From Fuerstiella sp. (GTDB lineage: Bacteria > Planctomycetota > Planctomycetia > Planctomycetales > Planctomycetaceae), in contig JAKVAY010000066.1 of assembly GCA_022447185.1 (NCBI GenBank), positions 1 to 43,889 on the forward strand: a stretch of 43,889 bases of DNA, read 5' to 3'. Of the stretch, positions 26,505-34,958 are shown one piece after another (position 1 is the first letter of the stretch; each line of letters opens with the position of its first letter). The translations under genes and the position numbers were made by a program. Below the pieces are notes generated by a model that searched no databases, was not told the DNA's origin, and saw only the letters and a list, made by a program, of their open reading frames with translations.

Positions 26505-26990
26505 ATGCAAAAACTGAGCCTAATTATTTTCTCTGCAACAGCGTTTGCCGCAGGTTGTCTCGTTGGGAGTTCTCAAGGACTGAGCCCCCATCGCATTGAA
26601 GCTGCCAGACAGGATAACGGACGGCTGTCGTACGAGGCATTACTCACCTACAAAAAGTCAAATGTGCTTCTTAATTCTCTGAGTGAGATGCTGCTTAAGG
26701 AAGAAAGACACAAGTCCGCGACAGAAGGTGAGAATTATTTTGCACTATCAGTAGGGGGTATTGATTCTCTGCAGGACCTTGAAAAGGGACAAGGCGTTGA
26801 CCCGGAAACTTTTGCGGCACTCTACGCGGGACGGGAAATACCACAAGTCGCAGAGCACCTCGAAACGGATAACAGTGGACGCATACGTTACAAAGGGAAC
26901 ATTATTCGTCTTTACTCCAGAGAACGACTCAAGGACGTATTTCAGCGTCGGGCGGAACTGCAAAACCGCTCAGGCAGCGTCTACGACTGA
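26505..26990 (+). CDS. Small exported protein, possible lipoprotein, unknown function
   Basis: A 161-residue protein beginning MQKLSLIIFSATAFAAGC; the Cys at 18 after AAG may be a lipobox, otherwise this is a signal peptide or anchor. The mature part is charged and mostly helical (e.g. LLTYKKSNVLLNSLSEMLLK), with a later segment YKGNIIRLYSRERLKDVFQR. I do not recognise a domain. The gene is convergent with the peptidase gene; their stops are only two bases apart, so each must end inside or just past the other. Confidence 0.65.
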   Translation: MQKLSLIIFSATAFAAGCLVGSSQGLSPHRIEAARQDNGRLSYEALLTYKKSNVLLNSLSEMLLKEERHKSATEGENYFALSVGGIDSLQDLEKGQGVDPETFAALYAGREIPQVAEHLETDNSGRIRYKGNIIRLYSRERLKDVFQRRAELQNRSGSVYD

Positions 26991-26991
26991 T

Positions 26992-28569
26992 TTAAAAAAA
27001 ACTGGATACTGTTTTTTGCTGTTCTGCTGCAGTGTTCAGTTTGTGTATCGTTCTCCATCCGGACGATGTTTGAGTCTCCCCGATCACCGTAACCTGAAGT
27101 GCGGAGTCGTGACTGGCCTGTATCGTAAATTCACCAGCATGTTTGCTCTGCCACCAGGTGGCTGCCGTTCCCCGAATTGCAAACTTATTCGTACCCGCTG
27201 CAGCAGACAACTCGCCAATCTTCAAAAAGATTTCCCCGCTTTGCTGACGGTCTGACATCCACACTGTCCATTCCCGAAACGATTCGGAAAACGTCTCCGC
27301 ATTTTTCTTTTGATGCGACCCCGCCCGCAGCACCTCCCGTTCGATGAGTTCCGGGACTGTCGCCGTCTGTCTAAGAAAATCCACGTAGAACATTCCCGCG
27401 GCTCGCATTGGACCCCGACTCGATACTGTACCGGCTGAAGATGAGGGAAGCATCAAAGGCCAGGAACCTGGCTGCCTGAGATAGGCTGAGATTCGATCAG
27501 AGAGATTCGGACTTGTCGGAAAAACCCGGTACTCACAGGAATGTGCGATTGCTTCATTCATCCACCCGGAGAGACGATGCACCTGACGTCCTTCGCACTG
27601 CAGTCTGCGCTGCAATGAAAATACTGCGGCATGGGTCAGTTCATGCAGAACAACGGCTGGTAATGCATCAGAGTGCAGCAGCCGGGCGTCCAGATAAATG
27701 ATATCGCCACAGAAAGGACCTGCAGAAAGGAAATCGGCAGCGCGGACACAGCCCCAGAGAGGGGGTTCTCCATCGGTCAAGCAATCCGACAGCTCACAGA
27801 CAACCACACTCAAATGATTATCGCTGTCAATGTCCGCAATTGGTCCAACGTGATCCATCACTGCCGGAATGATGATGTCCTCAAGTGTTGCGAGAAAGCA
27901 ATCCATAATCCGGGGAGACAGAGTCTGTTCAGCCGTGTACAAACGAACGGAATCGGTCACAGCTCTCTCCTGGCAGACGACGATATGATCTGAATAGTCC
28001 ACAGATGGCATGGATTCCATGCGTCCTGCGAAGAATCTGGGCAGCCGAAACGGCCGTTCGGATCGTGAACCATCAACCACCTGTGTGAGTTCAACGGTTG
28101 AGGGACAATCATCCGCGGCTATTGTCCGCATCTCAGGGTAAATGAGAGTGTTGAAGTCATTCTGGTGTGGCAGGATCATTTCTCTCCTGGACGGTGGAAC
28201 AATCGCAAAATCCACACCGGATGAATGCGTACCACTGTGGTCATCATTGACCGGATTTTCCGATGTCCGCTGGCAGATCACGACCTCGTGAAACCGAGCC
28301 TTCTGATCCAGACTGCTGATGATGACGCGATCACCCGGAGTGAGCAGTAACGAGAGTTGTACTTTTGAATCGCTGTCAAGGTATTTGTCAACAGAACTAC
28401 GCAATGCGTGCGTTGCAGTTGGCAGAGCTGACTCTGAAGAGACTAGGTCATATTCACCGAATACGACAAAACAAGTCAATACACCGGTCAGCACAGCGAC
28501 AATAGACGGCTGCCACCGTATGCACGGAATCGTTGCTTCCCCTCGGCCCACTGCTCGTCGGCCTGCCAC
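26992..28569 (-). CDS. HExxH zinc metallopeptidase, membrane-anchored, M30-like
   Basis: A 525-residue protein with an N-terminal membrane helix (about residues 21-40). The catalytic segment AVVLHELTHAAVF (residues 305-317) gives the zinc-binding His309 and His313 and the catalytic Glu310. Twenty-six residues on, LSGWMNEAIAHSCE supplies Glu339, the likely third zinc ligand, which makes this a gluzincin; the WxNEAxAH arrangement recalls the hyicolysin (M30) family. DIDSDNHLSVVVCEL shortly before may be a structural or calcium site. The C-terminal part resembles a beta-rich pre-peptidase-type domain. It should act on the outer side of the cytoplasmic membrane. Substrate unknown. Divergent from the VWA gene. 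Confidence 0.72.
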   Translation of the reverse strand: MAGRRAVGRGEATIPCIRWQPSIVAVLTGVLTCFVVFGEYDLVSSESALPTATHALRSSVDKYLDSDSKVQLSLLLTPGDRVIISSLDQKARFHEVVICQRTSENPVNDDHSGTHSSGVDFAIVPPSRREMILPHQNDFNTLIYPEMRTIAADDCPSTVELTQVVDGSRSERPFRLPRFFAGRMESMPSVDYSDHIVVCQERAVTDSVRLYTAEQTLSPRIMDCFLATLEDIIIPAVMDHVGPIADIDSDNHLSVVVCELSDCLTDGEPPLWGCVRAADFLSAGPFCGDIIYLDARLLHSDALPAVVLHELTHAAVFSLQRRLQCEGRQVHRLSGWMNEAIAHSCEYRVFPTSPNLSDRISAYLRQPGSWPLMLPSSSAGTVSSRGPMRAAGMFYVDFLRQTATVPELIEREVLRAGSHQKKNAETFSESFREWTVWMSDRQQSGEIFLKIGELSAAAGTNKFAIRGTAATWWQSKHAGEFTIQASHDSALQVTVIGETQTSSGWRTIHKLNTAAEQQKTVSSFF

Positions 28570-29014
28570 TTAAATTCTCCCCACCGGGCAACAGTCCCAT
28601 CAGCTCAGGCCATCTTCGAGATCCGTCCAAGCGAATCTGTTGGCCGTAAACACTGGATCGAATCGACAGGCCTGTAAACTTGACCCAATCGCCAAACTCA
28701 AGACAGACGATGCACAGTCCAAATTGCCACACAGACCGCAGTCAGCAGGTTTTGCGAGCAATTAGGAATCCTGTTGATAGCTCCGTTTATGCAAATCATG
28801 CCGACACACCAGATCGGGCGACTTTGACGAGGGTCCGGACTTCGAGGCCATCAGCGCGCCGGTCGTTCAATTCGAGCAAGGAACACATGATTTTGCAGGG
28901 AATTCCTTTCTAACGTGTCCGACTACGACTATAGAATGTCTGATGTTTCCAGGCCGATCGCGGTCTGTACCACGGATCCCTGCCTTTCTCGATCTGAGCC
29001 AAAGGGACGTTTCA
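28570..29014. other. Divergent intergenic region, 445 bases
   Basis: Between the peptidase (minus) and the VWA protein (plus). A Shine-Dalgarno AAGGGA precedes the ATG at 29015. The palindrome GGAATTCC is near 28899. No gene is convincing. Confidence 0.5.
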
Positions 29015-31549
29015 ATGCGGCAATTGCGATTCTCGGCCTGTATGACAGGCCTGTTACTGACAGCCGGTATGTGTTCATTTTGCCAGCCGGCCGCGGCAGA
29101 GAATGCCGGCCCCACGGCACTGGTGAAGCAATATTCAGACCAGCAGGGTGCATGGCAGGTATTTGCGTTGCGGGACACCGCGCCCGCTAAAAAACAGATT
29201 AATCGTCATATCCTGCTGATTGACACATCCGCCAGTCAGGTAGGTTTCGTCCGAGAAGCGGGACTCAAGCTGATCAAGGACGTCGCCAAACGACTTCCGG
29301 CGACAGACCGAGTTCAGCTGATCGCAATGGATACAGCCTGTCAACCGCTTACCAGCGGATTCACAAGTCCCGTCTCATCGGACTTCGCCCAGGCTGTGCA
29401 GCGACTACAGCAGCGAACACCACTTGGCGCTACGAATCTAAAGTCAGCGCTGGAAGACGTGGTTCGCCAGGCCGACGGCACAGCAACCTCGTTACTATGG
29501 ATTGGAGACGGAATTTCTGCCATCCATACTCTCAAGGCACATGAAATCGCTGATCTTACGGAACAGCTGACGGATGCAAAGATAACCGTCCATTCGATAA
29601 TCCTGGGACCAAAAACAAATCCCGATCTGCCAGCTTCCATCGCCAACCTCACAGGTGGAGTGGTACATCACCTCACAACTCAGGTTGAGTGTGCTGCTGG
29701 TATCGCGACATCGCTGCGATCTCCTGGATTCCAGATTCAGAAAATTTCAGCTGATGGTTCACCCGTAGCAAGTGTGAATCGCAAAGTATGGTTGAGATCA
29801 GACCGACATGCCATAGCATTCGAAATAGCCAATTCGAGTCGTGTCAGTACGGTTGAAGCAGTACTTATGAATGGACGCGTTGTGCGATGGGACGACGTTG
29901 CCAATGAAACGGGTGGTGCTGAGATTCGACATCTTTGCGAACTCACGAAGCAGACAAATGGCATTATGTCACCTGTGGCGTCCACAAACATGCTCGATCG
30001 AGCGGAAGCAGATTTCCAAACCCTGATCAGGACCTCAGCAGCAGTGGCATCGCGGCTTCACCGACTCCAACGTACGCGGCAGTCAGAGTTGATTGCACGT
30101 CGGGCAGCTGAACTTGATCCGGAAAATGTGCGCGTTAACACAATTCTGACATCTCTCCGCGGGCGTAACCCGTTCACTAGTCAAGATTCTGCAGATGATA
30201 ATTTTTCAGGAAGTGATGATCAGAGCCAGACACTCAAAGAAGTCGAGGCTTTGACTCGGGTCCGCACACAGATGCTGAAACAGGCAGTCGAAACAACGAT
30301 CGGTGACGCCAGCAATTACGCGGCACAGCGACCTGAGTATGCTGAATCTCTGTTGAAAGACCAGCTGGAAACAATCAGGTCGGCCTATGATGTCGCCCCC
30401 GAAGCGCGAGACGAACTGGAACGCCGGGTTGTGAACGCAATTGCTGCTGTTCAGAACCGCAGAGACCAGGCCGCTCAGCAACAGCAGGAAAACGCAGTAC
30501 GACAGGCAACGAACGAAGCACAAGAGCATCTGATAACACAGGAGTCTGTTCTGGAAACAGAACTCAAGACGATTCTTGACCAGGTCCGAGGAGCACTGGA
30601 ACGCGGACGTCACGGTGATATCAATGCATACGAAGATGGCGAAGCGGCTGCTCGCGTGGCAATCGAGAAGAAACCCGGCAACGGACCGGCCACCCAGGCG
30701 CTCATGGTCGCGGAAGCAGCCGGACAGCTTGATAAGGCCCGTCGTCTGCGAGAACTCCGTGCAGACCGATTCCTGGAAACACTCTACCAGGTCGAATTGT
30801 CACATGTTCCGTTTCCTGACGAACCTCCGGTACAGTATCCACCTACCGATGTTTGGCGTGCATTGACACTGACCCGAGTGCCTCGGTACGCGGCAGTGTC
30901 CCTGTCATCGCAAAGTAAAGTGGAGGACTGGCTTAATCGCATGCTCGATGAACCGATTCCTCCACTTGACTACAGAGGTGAGAATTCACTTGGGGAAATC
31001 CTGGAGTATATTAGGAACTACTACACAGACACATTTGGTGCCCTCGGTGGCGCAGCCGGTTCTGAGTTCCGAATGACGATCTGGGAAGACAAGGTAGCCC
31101 TCGACCTGGTTGATATTTCGTCTCTTGATGATGTAACAATTTCGGATATCGATCTGCAAGGGATGCCACTTCGGACAGCACTGAAATTGATCTTTTCAAG
31201 GACTGATGATCCCGAGCTGACTTATGTGATTCGGGACGATGTGATAGTCATAACGACCTTGGATGAAGCGAATTCAGAGGCTTCTCAGGTGACACGAGTC
31301 TATCAGGTTGGTGATCTCGTAATTCCCCCCGTTCCCCCAATGGGCGGCGGCATGATGGGCGGCATGGGCGGCGGCATGATGGGCGGCATGGGCGGCGGCA
31401 TGGGCGGCGGCATGGGCGGCATGGGCGGCGGCATGATGGGCGGCATGGGCGGCGGCATGTTCAGCGTACCTCCTGAATGGGATATGCTCATTGAAACCGA
31501 TCTGGACGGAATTACTGCCGGCAGCCTCAAAAAAAAACAACGACGTTAA
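29015..31549 (+). CDS. Exported VWA-domain protein with STN-like domain and Gly/Met-rich tract
   Basis: An 844-residue exported protein. I start it at the ATG at 29015, with AGGGA before it, because this gives a clean signal peptide (MRQLRFSACMTGLLLTAGMC...); the frame is open from 28943. The VWA domain spans about residues 60-235 with a complete MIDAS metal site: DTSAS (from Asp70), the Thr in GATNLKSAL, and Asp in WIGDGIS. A long Ala/Gln/Glu-rich helical region follows. At about 650-760 there is an STN/secretin-like fold (LGEILEYIRNYY, then LQGMPLRTALKLIFS and YVIRDDVIVITTLDEA). Residues 776-815 are a pure Gly/Met repeat. The protein stops in the -1 frame relative to a following frame that looks like its own C-terminal half, at an A9 run. 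Confidence 0.82.
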   Translation: MRQLRFSACMTGLLLTAGMCSFCQPAAAENAGPTALVKQYSDQQGAWQVFALRDTAPAKKQINRHILLIDTSASQVGFVREAGLKLIKDVAKRLPATDRVQLIAMDTACQPLTSGFTSPVSSDFAQAVQRLQQRTPLGATNLKSALEDVVRQADGTATSLLWIGDGISAIHTLKAHEIADLTEQLTDAKITVHSIILGPKTNPDLPASIANLTGGVVHHLTTQVECAAGIATSLRSPGFQIQKISADGSPVASVNRKVWLRSDRHAIAFEIANSSRVSTVEAVLMNGRVVRWDDVANETGGAEIRHLCELTKQTNGIMSPVASTNMLDRAEADFQTLIRTSAAVASRLHRLQRTRQSELIARRAAELDPENVRVNTILTSLRGRNPFTSQDSADDNFSGSDDQSQTLKEVEALTRVRTQMLKQAVETTIGDASNYAAQRPEYAESLLKDQLETIRSAYDVAPEARDELERRVVNAIAAVQNRRDQAAQQQQENAVRQATNEAQEHLITQESVLETELKTILDQVRGALERGRHGDINAYEDGEAAARVAIEKKPGNGPATQALMVAEAAGQLDKARRLRELRADRFLETLYQVELSHVPFPDEPPVQYPPTDVWRALTLTRVPRYAAVSLSSQSKVEDWLNRMLDEPIPPLDYRGENSLGEILEYIRNYYTDTFGALGGAAGSEFRMTIWEDKVALDLVDISSLDDVTISDIDLQGMPLRTALKLIFSRTDDPELTYVIRDDVIVITTLDEANSEASQVTRVYQVGDLVIPPVPPMGGGMMGGMGGGMMGGMGGGMGGGMGGMGGGMMGGMGGGMFSVPPEWDMLIETDLDGITAGSLKKKQRR
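31340..31459 (+). repeat. GGC/ATG tandem repeat encoding a 40-residue Gly/Met tract
   Basis: 120 bases built only of GGC and ATG units (with one in-frame variant spacing), encoding alternating GGG, MM and GGM blocks; the 8-residue block MMGGMGGG recurs. The opposite strand reads as His/Ala-rich frames that are artefacts of this repeat. Its length is likely to vary by slippage. Met-rich tracts sometimes bind copper(I), which is speculation here. Confidence 0.9.
31529..31537 (+). other. A9 slippery run, candidate -1 frameshift site
   Basis: Nine A residues read as CTC AAA AAA AAA CAA in the VWA frame, offering the heptamer A-AAA-AAA. One extra A in the mRNA, or a ribosomal -1 slip, joins the VWA frame to the open frame that continues into the C-terminal half. 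A 6-bp hairpin (AAAACC / GGTTTT, 31548-31565) starts 10 bases downstream and a much stronger one follows at 31597-31639. Confidence 0.55.
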
Positions 31550-31596
31550 AACCAGCTCCGGTTTTTCTGAAAACCGTTGCCTTTCGACAACAACGC

Positions 31597-31639
31597 AAAC
31601 CGCCGCAGACATCGGGCAATCCGGAGTCTGCGGCGGTTT
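31597..31639 (+). terminator. Strong 14-bp hairpin downstream of the VWA stop codon
   Basis: AAACCGCCGCAGAC (31597-31610) pairs perfectly with GTCTGCGGCGGTTT (31626-31639) across a 15-base loop that itself contains CGG/CCG. The stem can extend further with one bulge. Flanking A and T residues resemble a bidirectional intrinsic terminator, but the T-run is only three bases. It lies within the open -1 frame, so it is either a terminator that limits the C-terminal half or a structure that stimulates frameshifting. Confidence 0.6.
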
Positions 31640-31653
31640 CGCGTGCACGAGAA

Positions 31654-32625
31654 TTGATCCTGCAGGTCAAGGCTGTCAACGGAACACCGATCGAGAAATG
31701 GAATCAGGTGCTCACCGACGTACAGCCTTCATCGTCGGTCATGAGGACGGTCGTAGAGAGACTGAGTGATTCCGGTGAGTTCGATCTTGCCGTCGAGGGA
31801 ATCCAGGCAGCAATTCGAAACAATCAGGGACAACCATGGATGTATTCGGTGCTGCCGCTGGAAATGCGCCTTGCGGAGCGACCGCAGCAGGAAATTGAAC
31901 GCGCTTTGGCATCCCAGGTCGACTTTGCCGGAGGCGATCTTTCCCAGATACTGATTGCTGCCTCACTTTCGTCACGGCTGAAATTCTGGGACCAGGCAAT
32001 GGAACTGTGTGCCGAAGCCACACGACAGGACCCGTGGCAGTCAGAATCATGGCAAATCGCGAAAAGCATTGCTGACCGTTCCGGAAACAAGAAACACATT
32101 CTATGGTCACGAACAGGTATTCTCAGGCACGTCTGGACCAGTGATGCCGATCAACTGCATCAGGAAGCAGAACTGGTCATCAGAGACCTGCTTGCCGCAG
32201 CAAAAAAATCAGGGCAGCAGTCATTCAGCAGTCAGATCAATGATGAACTCACAAAAGCATTGACCTGGGATCTGATCATTACGGCACGCTGGGCTGGCAA
32301 TGCAGATGTCGATCTGGCAGTAAACGAACCTGGCGACATAATCTGCGATCGTAAAAATCAGATCACCGGCAATGGAGGTCTGCTCACGCGGCAGTCAGGC
32401 GTCGATAAAGATCGGAAAACGGAAGAGTATCGTTGTCAGAAAGCTCCCAAAGGTGACTATGAAGTTGTTCTCCGACAGATTGGAGGACGACTGGTCACCG
32501 GAAACGTTGTGCTGCAGATCACTCGATATCGTGGGACTGATCGTGAGCAGACGAAACGCATGCTCGTACCCGTTGGATCCAAAGATGGACGTGTCACCAT
32601 TCCGCTCAGCCGTGGACGAGGTTAA
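31654..32625 (+). CDS. Helical-repeat plus DUF2135-like protein; probable C-terminal half of the VWA protein
   Basis: A frame of at least 323 codons with no good start: the earliest is TTG at 31654 without a ribosome site, and the next is an ATG at 31741, which would lose conserved sequence. The frame is open upstream without a stop through the A9 run at 31529-31537. The protein has a TPR-like helical part (FDLAVEGIQAAIRNNQGQPW onward) and a C-terminal beta-sandwich with WAGNADVDLAVNEPG and YRCQKAPKGDYEVVL, the pattern of DUF2135 (YfaP-like) domains. DUF2135 is often fused to VWA proteins, so I read this as the missing C-terminus of the upstream gene, produced by frameshift or split by mutation or a sequence error. 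Confidence 0.72.
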   Translation: MILQVKAVNGTPIEKWNQVLTDVQPSSSVMRTVVERLSDSGEFDLAVEGIQAAIRNNQGQPWMYSVLPLEMRLAERPQQEIERALASQVDFAGGDLSQILIAASLSSRLKFWDQAMELCAEATRQDPWQSESWQIAKSIADRSGNKKHILWSRTGILRHVWTSDADQLHQEAELVIRDLLAAAKKSGQQSFSSQINDELTKALTWDLIITARWAGNADVDLAVNEPGDIICDRKNQITGNGGLLTRQSGVDKDRKTEEYRCQKAPKGDYEVVLRQIGGRLVTGNVVLQITRYRGTDREQTKRMLVPVGSKDGRVTIPLSRGRG

Positions 32626-32721
32626 CCCGGGCTCCGTACAGGGATTGCTGAACAATACGATCCGCGATACCGGCAACAGACCGACATCCTTTCCGTAAAA
32701 TCGCATCTGGATATCACTCGA

Positions 32722-33462
32722 TTGAATTTCTCGATTTCACCTTTACTCAAGATTCTTCTGGTCCAAATACGTGATGCAGAGGATCCAATGAAAGCTCAGG
32801 AAATTGAGTGTTTTCGTTCGACCCTTCAATGTGACGAGAGTCAGATCGAGGTCTTTGACCTGATCACGGGGCGTACGTTCAGTGAAAAACGGCTGCGTCA
32901 CACAGACCTCGTTCTGATCGGAGGAAGCGGTGACTATTCAGTCGCCCAAGGCGGTCCCTGGTGGCCCGCTGCTGCCGAAAACATGATTCTGCTGCACGAA
33001 ATCAGTAAACCCACCTTTGCCTCCTGCTGGGGTTTTCAGGCAATGGCAAGAGCACTGGGTGGAAAAGTTGTGACGGATCTGCCCCGTGCTGAAGTTGGTA
33101 CGATTCAGGTGACTCTCACCCCGGAGGGGAAAATGGATCCGGTTTTTGGAATCGCCCCACCAAAGATCGAAGTCCAGTCCGGACACCAGGACATTGTAGA
33201 GTGCCTGCCGAAAAATGCAGTCTGTCTGGCATCGACCGATCGGGTAAAAAATCAGGCGATGGCATTTCGAGGCAAACCTGTCTACGGCACGCAATTTCAC
33301 CCGGAGCTGACTCGTCAGGCACTGATTGAGCGCATCCAAACCTATCCGCAGTACGTGGAAAACATCGTCGGATTGACGGTGGAAGAATTCGCTGTTCAGT
33401 GCCGGGAAACACCTGATTCTGCTGAATTACTTCGTCGTTTTGTAGAATGGATCTGTGACTGA
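32722..33462 (+). CDS. Class I glutamine amidotransferase (GATase1) family protein
   Basis: A 246-residue type-1 glutamine amidotransferase domain protein, related to the GMP synthase glutaminase part. The triad is Cys102 in FASCWGFQAMARALGG and His193/Glu195 in GTQFHPEL; IGGSGDYSV forms the oxyanion region. Stand-alone members release ammonia from glutamine for an unidentified acceptor, or act on gamma-glutamyl compounds. The start is difficult: the TTG at 32722 keeps the first beta strand (LKILLVQIRD), whereas the first ATG in frame, at 32788, would cut it off. It ends 23 bases before the convergent DUF1501 gene. Confidence 0.82.
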   Translation: MNFSISPLLKILLVQIRDAEDPMKAQEIECFRSTLQCDESQIEVFDLITGRTFSEKRLRHTDLVLIGGSGDYSVAQGGPWWPAAAENMILLHEISKPTFASCWGFQAMARALGGKVVTDLPRAEVGTIQVTLTPEGKMDPVFGIAPPKIEVQSGHQDIVECLPKNAVCLASTDRVKNQAMAFRGKPVYGTQFHPELTRQALIERIQTYPQYVENIVGLTVEEFAVQCRETPDSAELLRRFVEWICD

Positions 33463-33464
33463 AT

Positions 33465-33484
33465 CCGCAGGACTGAATCTGCGG
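33465..33484. terminator. Bidirectional terminator hairpin between convergent genes
   Basis: CCGCAG-(8)-CTGCGG followed by TTT, with AAT on the other side, exactly fills the 23-base gap between the two convergent stop codons. The position and symmetry fit a shared terminator. Confidence 0.5.
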
Positions 33485-33485
33485 T

Positions 33486-34910
33486 TTATGCCAGAATGTC
33501 ACGGACCACGTGACCATGGACATCCGTCAGTCGCATATCCCGTCCGCTAAACCGAAATGTAAGTCTCTCGTGATCAATTCCGCACAGATGCAGCATCGTG
33601 GCATGAAGATCGTGGATTTCCACACGGTTTTCCACGGCACGGTAACCAAACTCGTCTGTCGCACCGTACACCGTTCCACCACGCACACCACCTCCTGCCA
33701 GCCAGCATGAAAAACCGAATGGATTATGATCACGTCCATCGTTGCCCTGAGCAAACGGAGTTCTCCCGAATTCTCCTGTCCAGACAATCAGAGTCTGTTC
33801 AAACAATCCACGGTCCTTCAGGTCCTGCAAAAGCCCGGCAATCGGCTGATCAACGGACAATGCATTTTTGGAATGACCTACGCGCAGATTTGTGTGCTGG
33901 TCCCAGCGATCACCATTACCGCCCGGACAGGTGAGCTGAATGAAACGAACGCCTCGTTCCACCAGGCGTCTTGCAAGCAGACACTGACGCCCAAATATCT
34001 GCGTATTGTTGAAGTCAGCAAACAGGCCATACTGACTCTGAATCTCCTTTGATTCGTCGCTGATATCCATCAGATCCGGTACCGCCAGCTGCATGCGTGC
34101 GGCAAGCTCGTAATTGGCGATGGCAGATTCCACCTGCTGATGGTGACTAAATCGAGGCAGGGCTGCAGTATCCAGCTGCCGGATCAGTTCCAGTTTATTC
34201 TGTTGAAGAGTCTGATTCAGTTCCTGACGACGTACATTGGCTACGGCCGGAGCGTTGCTGCTGAATACCGACCCCTGATAACTGGCGGGTAGAAACCCAC
34301 TCCCAAAATTGTCGAGTCCGCCTGGCGGAATCAATCCACCGTTCAGGATGACATAGTGAGGTAGATCCTGACATTCCGTACCCAGCCCATAGCCCCACCA
34401 TGCACCCATACACGGTCGTCCCTGCTGCCCATGCCCGGTGTGAAGAAAATAATTTCCGTTAGTGTGCTCCGAAAAATCAGACACCATTGACCGAATCACT
34501 GCCAAATCGTCCACATGTTTCGAAACCTGTGGAAACAGATCACTCACCGGTGTTCCGCATTCACCGTACTTTTGAAATTTCCATGGACTGGCCAGCGAAC
34601 TACCGATGTCATTGAACTGTGTGGGCTCAATTTTCTGCGGAAATGGCTGACCGTTGATCCGATCCAGCGCAGGCTTTGGATCGAACGTATCAACCTGGGA
34701 CACTCCACCATCCATATATAGAAAAATCACACTGCGAACCTGTGGCGCAAAATGTGTTTCTCTGGGCAGCAACGAGTTATGAATATCGGCACGCAGTTCG
34801 TGCTGCAGCAGTCCTGCCAGAGCCAATGTGCCGAAACCAGTAGCAGACTGGGCCAGCAACTCTCGTCGCGATCCGGGAATATCAATAAATCGTTGGCAAT
34901 GGTGCGGCAT
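33486..34910 (-). CDS. Tat-exported DUF1501 protein (sulfatase/phosphatase-fold family)
   Basis: A 474-residue protein from the ATG at 34910 (MPHHCQRFID...); the frame also allows a start at 34958, but planctomycete DUF1501 proteins usually begin close to this M-x-H-H pattern. A Tat-like signal SRRELLAQSATGFGTLALAG follows. Family landmarks include FLYMDGGVSQVDTFDPKPAL, NGNYFLHTGHG, CMGAWWGYGLG, WTGEFGRTPFAQG, and the last part GRDHNPFGFSCWLAGGGVRGG. DUF1501 has an alkaline-phosphatase-like fold; the function is not established. In planctomycetes it is typically found next to a DUF1549/DUF1553 cytochrome-like gene, which is absent here within the window. It lies 354 bases from the tRNA gene. 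Confidence 0.9.
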   Translation of the reverse strand: MPHHCQRFIDIPGSRRELLAQSATGFGTLALAGLLQHELRADIHNSLLPRETHFAPQVRSVIFLYMDGGVSQVDTFDPKPALDRINGQPFPQKIEPTQFNDIGSSLASPWKFQKYGECGTPVSDLFPQVSKHVDDLAVIRSMVSDFSEHTNGNYFLHTGHGQQGRPCMGAWWGYGLGTECQDLPHYVILNGGLIPPGGLDNFGSGFLPASYQGSVFSSNAPAVANVRRQELNQTLQQNKLELIRQLDTAALPRFSHHQQVESAIANYELAARMQLAVPDLMDISDESKEIQSQYGLFADFNNTQIFGRQCLLARRLVERGVRFIQLTCPGGNGDRWDQHTNLRVGHSKNALSVDQPIAGLLQDLKDRGLFEQTLIVWTGEFGRTPFAQGNDGRDHNPFGFSCWLAGGGVRGGTVYGATDEFGYRAVENRVEIHDLHATMLHLCGIDHERLTFRFSGRDMRLTDVHGHVVRDILA

Positions 34911-34958
34911 AGAAGGATTCCGACAGGCAGTGATCCAGCCTTCCATTCTATCAGTCAC

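Noticed and set aside
31340..31459. CRISPR-like array
   Set aside because: The periodic sequence is an in-frame coding repeat with no spacers.
31274..31648. His/Ala-rich minus-strand frame across the Gly/Met repeat
   Set aside because: The HAAAH pattern is just the reverse reading of GGC/ATG units; no start or ribosome site, and it lies opposite a supported gene.
34911..34958. Upstream start of the DUF1501 gene at 34958
   Set aside because: The ATG at 34910 matches the usual family N-terminus and puts the Tat motif at the normal distance; the extra 16 residues look unrelated.
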